Source: Terriglobia bacterium (GTDB lineage: Bacteria; Acidobacteriota; Terriglobia; UBA7540). Taken from it: 9,069 nucleotides of DNA. How positions within the stretch are numbered: the first letter of the stretch is position 1; the number at the start of each line of letters is the position of its first letter. Made by a program: the position numbers and the translations under genes. The stretch covers positions 1-9,069 of the forward strand of contig JALHUF010000447.1 of the NCBI GenBank assembly GCA_022866195.1. Direction: 5' to 3'. The notes under the pieces are model-generated. The model saw only the letters and a program-made list of their open reading frames with translations. It made no database searches and was not told the DNA's origin. Positions 1 to 4,801 of the stretch are shown here, piece after piece.

Positions 1-958
1 CCGAATCGGCCCTCGCCGTGTCTTGAGAATGATGCAGCAGTTGCTGGCATTCCATCGAGAGATTCGCAGGTTCGAACCTCAAGTGATTCATGTTCACGCG
101 CCCGGAGGAAGGACCGCCTTGGCCAAAGCAAGCCTCTTTCTCTTGGCGAGTCGCTGGCGGCGTGTACCTACCGTCTTCCACCTTCACTTCTTGGCTGACG
201 ACCTATGCCTGCTCAATATGAAATGGACCGAGAGGCTGATGATGAGAGTGATTGCCCAGGCAGATGTGATCGTCCCGGTGTCCGAACAGATCGGTATCCA
301 CTTGCGACGGCATCTGCCTGCAACCAAACCGATAGAGGTTATGCACAACTGTATTGATCTGGCTCATTGGTGTTCGCTGGAAAAGACATCTTCCTCAACC
401 AATAGCATTCGACTTCTCTTTCTGGGCACCATGATTGGGGAGAGAAAGGGCCAACTTGACTTAGTGCGAGCGCTTGCTCAAAGCAACGTTCCTTCTGAGG
501 TGAAGTTGATCTTCATCGGAGGCGACCGTGGCACAGGCGCTTTGAACCGGGTCCAAGCTCTGGCCCGTAGCCTGGATCTGGCAGAGTGTTGTCAGTTTCT
601 TGGACCTGTCTATGGAGAGCAAAAGGACCAGATCGTTGTGGATAGCGATATCTTCGTGCTGCCGTCCTATGCCGAAGGACAACCAGTTGCCATTCTTGAA
701 GCAATGGCTGCTGGTTTGCCGATCATCGCCTCAAGGGTGGGCGCTATACCGGATGTCGTTAGGCATGACGAGAACGGAATACTTTTCGAACCAGGTGATA
801 TCCCAGCGCTGTCCAAGGCAATAGAGAGGTTGGTCTACGACGCTCAGCTGCGCAGGGAAATGGGGGAAAGATCACGCCAACTCGCCCATCAGTATGACGT
901 GGGGCCATACGTGGAGCGGCTAGTGCAGCTGTATGAAAGCGCTGCGAAAACGACTTGA
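1..958 (+). CDS. GT4-family glycosyltransferase, 5' partial
   Basis: Retaining GT-B glycosyltransferase of the GT4 type, which transfers a sugar from a nucleotide donor to a growing glycan on the cytoplasmic side. The frame is open to the left edge of the window. The first in-frame start available (TTG at 23) would leave only ~310 residues and lack the usual N-terminal glycine-rich loop, so the true start is upstream. Counting from that TTG, VIHVHAPGG lies at 21-29, HLHFLADDL at 53-61, the second Rossmann domain opens with LLFLGTMIGERKGQ at 131-144, and the donor-site signature LPSYAEGQPVAILEAMAAG is at 213-231 with the E-x7-E pair (E218, E226). The C-terminus is intact and ends in a normal helical tail. 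It is the first gene of a polysaccharide-type cluster. Donor and acceptor sugars cannot be told from sequence. Confidence 0.93.
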   Translation, partial: RIGPRRVLRMMQQLLAFHREIRRFEPQVIHVHAPGGRTALAKASLFLLASRWRRVPTVFHLHFLADDLCLLNMKWTERLMMRVIAQADVIVPVSEQIGIHLRRHLPATKPIEVMHNCIDLAHWCSLEKTSSSTNSIRLLFLGTMIGERKGQLDLVRALAQSNVPSEVKLIFIGGDRGTGALNRVQALARSLDLAECCQFLGPVYGEQKDQIVVDSDIFVLPSYAEGQPVAILEAMAAGLPIIASRVGAIPDVVRHDENGILFEPGDIPALSKAIERLVYDAQLRREMGERSRQLAHQYDVGPYVERLVQLYESAAKTT

Positions 959-1082
959 GTATCGCTCCGTGTGGTTGTTCAAAGTGCTTTCTTGCCTTGG
1001 CGATTTGTTACTGGGGCGTCGGAGGAACTCCCTCAAAGCACTCATCTGGCGAAATGGGTGGAAAGAATCGTGCGCCTTATGA
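933..1082 (+). CDS. Short overlapping ORF, possible remnant of a following gene
   Basis: A 49-codon frame from an ATG at 933 that overlaps the last 26 bases of the glycosyltransferase gene and stops at TGA 1080-1082. The product is strongly basic, starts MKALRKRLEYRSVW, has a hydrophobic stretch LFKVLSCLGDLLLG, then a basic run RRRNSLKALIWR. This looks like the basic, partly hydrophobic N-terminal leader of some membrane-associated glycosyltransferases (for example GT9 heptosyltransferase-like proteins), but no catalytic motif follows, so I cannot name it. There is no convincing Shine-Dalgarno at normal spacing; GGAG lies about 18 bases upstream. It may be the stub of a gene removed when the region decayed, or chance. 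Confidence 0.25.
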   Translation: MKALRKRLEYRSVWLFKVLSCLGDLLLGRRRNSLKALIWRNGWKESCAL

Positions 1083-1104
1083 AACAGGCATCGAGCAACG
1101 GGGA

Positions 1105-1189
1105 ATCACTAATTGGAATAGTCGCAAAGTGCTGATAACTGGTGAGGCCTCATATATGGGTTCCCCCTGGTAGATACCTCGGTTGGTCA
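1105..1189 (+). pseudogene. NAD-dependent epimerase/dehydratase, 5' fragment cut by the IS
   Basis: The frame reads NWNSRKVLITGEASYMGS (1111-1164), which is the first beta strand and nucleotide-binding loop of an extended SDR epimerase/dehydratase (family form KVLITGGASFIGSHLVD). One missing base near 1167 puts the next codons out of frame. Restoring it gives GSHLVDTSVG, the expected continuation, up to the left end of the IS at 1190. No remainder of the gene is visible on the far side of the IS. There is no obvious start codon before NWN in this frame (ACT AAT TGG AAT), so the start may also be lost. The second Gly of the usual GG pair is Glu. A dead remnant; its original sugar substrate is unknown. 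A complete-looking relative begins at 8698. Confidence 0.6.
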
Positions 1190-1211
1190 TGACCCCAGGA
1201 AATTGGACACG
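1190..1211 (+). repeat. Left terminal inverted repeat of the IS3-family element
   Basis: Starts TGACCCC and includes TTGGACAC at 1203-1210. It pairs imperfectly with 2550-2571 read on the opposite strand; the ACCCC and TTGGACAC blocks are identical and the middle differs. Confidence 0.7.
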
Positions 1212-1287
1212 CGGGTATTGTGGAGTTGACCCGCTCCGGAGTTGAGATACGCTACGGCCAGGACTGCCCCGAGAGGAGGCGTCAGTC

Positions 1288-1566
1288 ATGGCTAAGAAAC
1301 GATATTCGCCGAAGTTCAAGTTCCAGGGGGTCATGGAAGCCCTTGGCGGGGAGAAGACCCCCGGGCAGATCGCCAAGCAGTATGGCGTGCACCCCAACTC
1401 GCTGGCCCTCTGGAAGAAAGCCTTCCTGGAGCGCGGGCCCGAAGTGTTCGCCGAGGACGGCACAGGGCAGCAGTACGAGCGGCGGATTGCCGAGCTGGAG
1501 CAGCTTGTGGGCAAGAAAGAAGTAGAGATCGCGCTCCTAAGAAACTTCTTGAGCCGGGGCGGATGA
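1288..1566 (+). CDS. IS3-family transposase OrfA (DNA-binding subunit)
   Basis: A 92-residue protein of normal OrfA length. Residues ~5-45 form the helix-turn-helix (KRYSPKFKFQGVMEALGG, then TPGQIAKQYGVHPNSLALWK), which in this family binds the terminal repeats. Residues ~65-88 form a leucine-zipper-like coiled coil (RRIAELEQLVGKKEVEIALL) used for multimerisation and for joining to OrfB in the frameshifted fusion. AGGAGG at 1274-1279 lies 8 bases before the ATG, a strong ribosome-binding site. The stop overlaps an ATG for orfB at 1563 (ATGA), the -1 frame relation expected in IS3 elements. The frame itself is undamaged, unlike orfB. Confidence 0.88.
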   Translation: MAKKRYSPKFKFQGVMEALGGEKTPGQIAKQYGVHPNSLALWKKAFLERGPEVFAEDGTGQQYERRIAELEQLVGKKEVEIALLRNFLSRGG

Positions 1567-1629
1567 GCGCGCGCCAGAAGGTTGTGCTTGCCCATCAGGC
1601 GAACGGCAAGAATACCCTTGGCGCCGCTC

Positions 1630-1650
1630 CCTGGACTGCCCCAGGGCAGG
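1630..1650 (-). repeat. Palindromic micro-insertion, copy 1 (inverted orientation)
   Basis: A 21-bp GC-rich segment that on the - strand begins CCTGCCCTGG. It can fold as CCTGG (1630-1634) with CCAGG (1641-1645), or as CTGCCC (1636-1641) with GGGCAG (1644-1649). Removing exactly these 21 bases joins ...LAPL to LAAVELPRSTWYY, the form expected for IS3 OrfB, with the frame kept. The expected form is from memory of the family, not an alignment. Confidence 0.5.
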
Positions 1651-1970
1651 CTGGCTGCTGTGGAGCTGCCGCGCTCGACCTGGTACTACCGCCAGAAGCA
1701 CGCAAGGGCCTACACGCAGAAGTACGACCACCTGCGTGAGCCCTTGGAGAGGGTCGCTCGGCAGCACCCCGAGTATGGCTATCGCCGGGCGACGGTGGAG
1801 CTCAGGGAGGTCGAATCAACCACAAGGTGGTGCAGAAGCTTCATCAGGCGTGGGACCTGCCGCTCCTGCGGACCATCAAGCCGCCGAAACCCAGCTGGAT
1901 CCGGCGGGTAATCACGGCGGCCTGGGGCCGGGTGAATCGGGTGGTGGGCCGAGGAGCGATCAGGCCTTTT

Positions 1971-1995
1971 GCCTGTCCTGGCCAGACAGGCCAGG
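1971..1995 (+). repeat. Palindromic micro-insertion, copy 2, frameshifting
   Basis: A 25-bp segment; the core from 1972 starts CCTGTCCTGG and ends CCAGG. Two overlapping 7-bp stems are possible: GCCTGTC (1971-1977) with GACAGGC (1985-1991), and CCTGGCC (1977-1983) with GGCCAGG (1989-1995). Upstream codons read RPF and downstream codons read EVAYADFTEL. Deleting the 25 bases makes them contiguous and in frame, giving the family's usual GPFEV-x-Y-x-DFTEL passage just before the first catalytic Asp. Confidence 0.6.
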
Positions 1996-2340
1996 GAAGT
2001 GGCCTATGCCGACTTCACGGAGCTCGTCTACGCCAGTGGCCGACAGAAGGCGCATCTGATCCCCTTCCTCGATCACGCCAGCAAGATGGTGTTGGGATGG
2101 GCCGTTGGTGAAGGAGCGGTGACAGAGTTGGCGCTCGAGGCCTGGAAACGGGCCGAACGCACCCTGACCGAGCAGCGAGCGGAGATCCAAGGGCTTATCG
2201 TTCATCACGACCAGGACGCGGTGTTCACGGGCTATGGCTGGGTCGGGCAGTTGCTGGTGGAAGATCGAGCCAAGGTGTCCTATGCCCTCAACGGAGCCAG
2301 GGGCAATCCGGAGATGGAGAGCTTCAACAGCCGCTTCACA

Positions 2341-2364
2341 CCTGCCCTGGCGGGCGGTGCGAGG
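2341..2364 (+). repeat. Palindromic micro-insertion, copy 3 (diverged right half)
   Basis: A 24-bp segment starting CCTGCCCTGG, the same 10-mer (Y = C) as the other two copies, and ending AGG. It lies between FNSRF and ESRSLLLD of OrfB, where the family normally has only a couple of residues (FNSRFKTENRSL). It adds 8 codons in frame. The stem is weaker (CTGCCC with GGGCGG, one G-T wobble). Confidence 0.45.
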
Positions 2365-2549
2365 GATACAGAGAGCCGCTCCCTGCTTCTCGATGTGCGC
2401 ACGCTGGCAGAGCTACAGCACCTGGTCGCAGAAAGGATGCGATACCACAACGGAGAACGACGACACTCAACCATCGGATACCAAGCACCTGCAGCTTACA
2501 TCGCGACTCAGTGGCAGCGGTCGTAGCACTACAAATCCGGATGCCGGAG

Positions 2550-2571
2550 AGTGTCCAAGAAACGGGGTGCA
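2550..2571 (-). repeat. Right terminal inverted repeat of the IS3-family element
   Basis: On the - strand this reads TGCACCCC, a diverged middle, then TTGGACAC (complement of GTGTCCAA at 2551-2558), matching the left end. One extra base after TG compared with the left copy makes the exact tip uncertain by a base or two. Confidence 0.65.
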
Positions 2572-2589
2572 CTACCACGGCTGATTGGT

Positions 2590-2594
2590 GGAGG
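2590..2594 (+). promoter_or_regulatory. Ribosome-binding site deciding the methyltransferase start
   Basis: GGAGG six bases before the in-frame GTG at 2601. It lies just outside the IS right end (2571), so it favours GTG 2601 over starts inside the IS and over ATG 2631. Confidence 0.65.
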
Positions 2595-2600
2595 ATCCTG

Positions 2601-3365
2601 GTGGATGCGATCACACAATACACTGAGCTGATGGATCAAGAGCGGGCAGAGAACGATATACGGCATGCAAAGGCTGATGCTCGCGCCCCGTTACCATTCC
2701 TGCCGGTTGACCATAGGGATAAGATGCTGTGGGATCAGCTCGTCGGGCCACTGGCAGGGAAGCAAGTGCTTGACGTGGGCTGTGGGGATGGTCTTAAGAC
2801 TGTCTGGCTCGCTAGCCAGGACGCGATGGTGTTTGCTGTTGACGTATCGCCTGTGGGTGTGGCGAAAACCCTGGAACGCGCCCGGTTCCATGGCCTGCAG
2901 GAGCGCGTGAGGGCCTATTGTGCCGATGCTTGCCAGCTCGACACTATGATGACCCCGAATTCTATAGACATTGCTCTTGGTTTTGGTGTTCTGCATCACT
3001 TGCCGCCACGTGAATTTGGGCAGAGCCTGAAAGCTGTGCTGAAGCCGGGTGGGCACGCGGTCTTTTTTGAGAATTCCAATGCAAACCCGCTGTACCAGTT
3101 GGCACGACGAATCCGTAACGACGAGACAGCAGCAGGGACTCCCCTGACGGGGGAAGAGGCGCAAATGCTGATCAGAGAGGTTGGTACAGGCGCGCAGATA
3201 TTTCCGCGTTTCTGTCTGTTTGGGCTTGTGAAGAAGTATGTGTTTCGGAATAGTAGACTGTTTGCTTGGCTGCTGGATATACTGGATGACGCTATTGATG
3301 CCGTTCCAGGAGCACGCCAATGGTCGGCGTATATGTGGGTGGAGGTCCACAAACCTGTCGAATGA
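2601..3365 (+). CDS. Class I SAM-dependent methyltransferase
   Basis: A 254-residue protein from GTG 2601. The open frame extends back to 2511 but that part is IS sequence. Methyltransf_11/25-type Rossmann fold: motif I QVLDVGCGDG at 55-64, acidic end of beta 2 at D81 (FAVDVSP), adenine-side D109 in YCADACQLD, and motif IV region DIALGFGVLHHLP at 123-135, followed by LKPGGHAVFFEN. The hydrophobic C-terminal third (LFAWLLDILDD) ends in WVEVHKP, close to the usual end of this group. These enzymes transfer a methyl group from SAM, here most likely to a sugar or lipid-linked intermediate given the glycan genes around it (inference). Its stop overlaps the next start in an ATGA (3362-3365), indicating coupled translation with the FkbM gene. 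The IS has replaced whatever lay upstream, so its original promoter may be gone. Confidence 0.88.
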   Translation: MDAITQYTELMDQERAENDIRHAKADARAPLPFLPVDHRDKMLWDQLVGPLAGKQVLDVGCGDGLKTVWLASQDAMVFAVDVSPVGVAKTLERARFHGLQERVRAYCADACQLDTMMTPNSIDIALGFGVLHHLPPREFGQSLKAVLKPGGHAVFFENSNANPLYQLARRIRNDETAAGTPLTGEEAQMLIREVGTGAQIFPRFCLFGLVKKYVFRNSRLFAWLLDILDDAIDAVPGARQWSAYMWVEVHKPVE

Positions 3366-4061
3366 ACCCAAGGGTCAAGTCCTTCCTGCGCCAGCGGCTA
3401 CCCACCTCCATTCGCGCGCACCGCATTTTGGCTGGCCCGTTGCGCGGGCATGGCATTGTCACCTCTTGGCACGACTACCCGGCCGCCATCACCGGTCGCA
3501 CGGAACGTCCATTGGTCGAGTGGTTTGCGAAGAACGTCAAACTTGGCGAGACCTGGCTGGACATCGGCGCACACTATGGGTACACAGCAATCGCTTTGAG
3601 CCGCCTGGTTGGCGCGTCGGGCAGGGTGTTTGCATTTGAGCCAATGATCAGTAGCGCCGGTTACGTGACACAGACGCGGCGGTTGAATGACCTTCTCCAA
3701 TTGACGGTGGTGCCGCTGGGTTTGGCTGCGCCAGAGAGTCTGGACCTGAAACAACTCCCGACGGTGCGCGGTATGGTCGATAGCACCCGACCAAGAGAAG
3801 ATTGGCTTGAGACCAGTCTGATTAGCCGCCTGGATTGGCTCTGGCCTCGATTTGTGGAACTCATGAGGAGCTTCATGGCATCAAGGTCGACGTCCAAGGA
3901 ATGGAGTTTGAAGCGCTCTGGGGCATGACCGGCATCCTGTCAAAGTGGAAGCCGAAGCTGGTAGTCGAGGTGCATGCTGCCGTACATCGGGCACAACTAC
4001 TGGGCACGATTGAGATGGCTGGGTACGTTCCTCGTGGAGTGCCCATCGAACCGGTAGCCGG
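3362..4061 (+). pseudogene. FkbM-family methyltransferase, frameshifted and 3'-truncated
   Basis: SAM-dependent O-methyltransferase of the FkbM type, common in glycan clusters. It starts at ATG 3362, overlapping the preceding stop. The first frame carries motif I TWLDIGAHYG at residues 64-73 and FAFEP at 90-94 (3362 to about 3848). One base appears missing near 3840-3850. The frame from 3850 on continues ICGTHEELHGIKVDVQGMEF, the family's IDVEG-type signature, then KPKLVVEVH and LLGTIEMAGY (to ~4030) and GVPIEPVAGE. From about 4062 the sequence becomes the reverse complement of an IS3-type orfA, so the C-terminal tail is lost. With both lesions the product is unlikely to be active. A single sequencing error could explain the frameshift but not the IS junction. 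Confidence 0.8.
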
Positions 4062-4382
4062 GGAAATCGAGCCGGTCTCCCGTGCGACCCAGGCGGCGGC
4101 TCTTCCCGAAGGACACCGGGACGGTGTGCCAGGATTTCCCGTTCAAGGCGAAGCTGCTTGCCGAAGCTCGCGCCGCAGACGAGCAAGCCCCTGGCGCTCG
4201 GCGGTGGTCAGCCCGTCGTGGCGACGGCCCTCGTCCAGATCCGCCTGCTTGAGCCAATTACGGATGATCTGCGCGGTGGGCTCGAATTCCCGGGCCAGTT
4301 CCTCAGGACGGCGACCGGCTCGGACGAGCTCCACGATCTGCTGCCGGTATTCCGGCGGGTACGGTGGACGCGTTCTCGGCAT
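4062..4382 (-). pseudogene. IS3-family transposase OrfA, frameshifted remnant
   Basis: Starts at ATG 4382 (- strand) with GAGGAGGAG just upstream (about 4388-4396). The first frame is a classic OrfA: PPYPPEYRQQIVELVRAG, then EELAREFEPTAQIIRNWLKQ (helix-turn-helix) and EGRRHDGLTTAERQGLARLRRE. After that the coiled-coil end is scattered over two more frames: GKQLRLEREILA (about 4170-4129) and AAAWVARETGSI (about 4101-4064). The last shift coincides with an extra ~22 bases (about 4107-4128) that contain a perfect 6-bp hairpin. No DDE subunit remains. Confidence 0.75.
4107..4128 (-). repeat. Hairpin-containing extra segment in the second OrfA
   Basis: ACACCG (4113-4118), a 3-base loop, then CGGTGT (4122-4127): a perfect 6-bp stem. 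It lies between the codons for EREILA and those for AAAWVARET, which are close together in the family (EREILAKAAAWFARE). It is similar in size to the inserts at 1630, 1971 and 2341 but does not clearly share their CCTGYCCTGG sequence. Confidence 0.3.
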
Positions 4383-4429
4383 CGTGGACTCCTCCTCACA
4401 AGCATAATGGTGTCCACGTTACCGGGTCA

Positions 4430-4801
4430 ACTCCAGACATCGGTATCCTAAGGGGGTCACACAAAGAGGATACTGAGCCCGGCGAGGAGATGACCACCAG
4501 TTGAGCAAGTGCAGCACAGGCTAGGCCTCTCCAATCGTCGGGCATGCCGAGCGATCGCGTAGGCGAGATCCAGCCAGCGGTACGTGGCAGTCAGCCCAGA
4601 CCGAGACAGCCCCTTGTGGGACCGGATGGTGCGTTCTGGCGAGAGAGACCCGTAGGCATCGGTATCGTTGGATGTGGGCCTTGCTGCGCGTGGAAGGCTT
4701 AAGGGGCAATCCTGTCCAATTCTCGGCTGCAGGTTACGAACAGGTCAAGGCACCACATTGAGACGTAGGCCAATGCTCATTTCGGCGGAAGGATGGCCAC
4801 A
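4430..4801. other. Gene-poor junction between IS remnant and carbamoyltransferase
   Basis: No convincing gene. The only notable open frame is on the - strand from 4744 down to a TGA at 4457-4459: about 95 codons with no good start. It includes YGSLSPERTIRSHKGLSRSG and LTATYRWLDLAYAIARHARR, which look protein-like, perhaps the tail of a decayed transposase, but I do not recognise the family. AGGGGGTCA at 4451-4459 resembles the TGACCCCC tip of an IS3-type end but has no partner. A promoter for the downstream genes could lie here; I saw no clear -35/-10 pair. No rho-independent terminator is evident. Confidence 0.5.
4787..4792 (+). promoter_or_regulatory. Ribosome-binding site deciding the carbamoyltransferase start
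   Basis: GGAAGG directly abuts an ATG at 4793 but is 9 bases before the in-frame ATG at 4802. Spacing therefore favours 4802, which also gives the family's usual N-terminus MYVLGINAYHGD. Confidence 0.6.

Larger units (their letters stand above)
1563..2526 (+). pseudogene. IS3-family transposase OrfB (DDE integrase), frameshifted
   Basis: Catalytic subunit of the IS3 transposase, broken into alternating frames. The first frame starts at ATG 1563 (MSARQKVVLAHQANG). A shift near 1605-1615 leads to LPRSTWYYRQKHARAYTQKY through HPEYGYRRATVELRE (to 1809). A second shift at 1810-1811 leads to RINHKVVQKLHQAWDLPLLR through to 1970. A third at 1971-1995 leads to EVAYADFTELVYASG through the stop at 2526. 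The DDE triad is still readable: D of ADFTEL (~2011), D of VHHDQD (~2215), E of NPEMESFNSRF (~2315). Two of the disruptions are short hairpin-like insertions (1630-1650 in frame, 1971-1995 out of frame) and a third apparent one is at 2341-2364. The original protein would have been about 280 residues, normal for the family. Not functional as it stands unless heavily recoded. Confidence 0.85.
1190..2571 (+). mobile_element. IS3-family insertion sequence, decayed
   Basis: About 1.38 kb bounded by imperfect terminal inverted repeats starting TG. The left end is TGACCCC at 1190 followed by TTGGACAC; the right end, read inwards on the - strand from 2571, is TGCACCCC followed by TTGGACAC. Between them lie orfA (1288-1566) and orfB (1563-2526) in the overlapping -1 arrangement typical of the family. 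The flanking bases (1186-1189 and 2572-2575) do not form a clear target duplication, so either the right end is slightly misplaced or the flanks have changed. orfB is broken in several places, so the copy should not transpose unaided. It cuts off an epimerase gene on its left and sits 29 bp before the methyltransferase start on its right. Confidence 0.85.
4062..4429 (-). mobile_element. Truncated IS3-family element remnant (orfA end only)
   Basis: One terminus is visible on the - strand at 4429: TGACCC, then GGTAACGTGGACACC, the TG...GGACAC pattern of IS3-family ends. Inward from it come a ribosome-binding site, orfA and nothing else. There is no orfB and no second inverted repeat; the other side is fused to the FkbM gene at about 4055-4065. 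It belongs to a different IS3 subgroup from the element at 1190-2571, judging by the OrfA sequence. Confidence 0.75.

Noticed and set aside
2511..2600. N-terminal extension of the methyltransferase frame back to 2511
   Set aside because: Bases to 2571 belong to the IS (orfB end and right inverted repeat), and a good ribosome-binding site places the start at GTG 2601.
3138..3152. Hairpin TCCCC-N5-GGGGA inside the methyltransferase gene
   Set aside because: The frame and protein (GTPLTGEEAQML) look normal for the family, so there is no sign of insertion; the symmetry is likely chance in GC-rich coding DNA.
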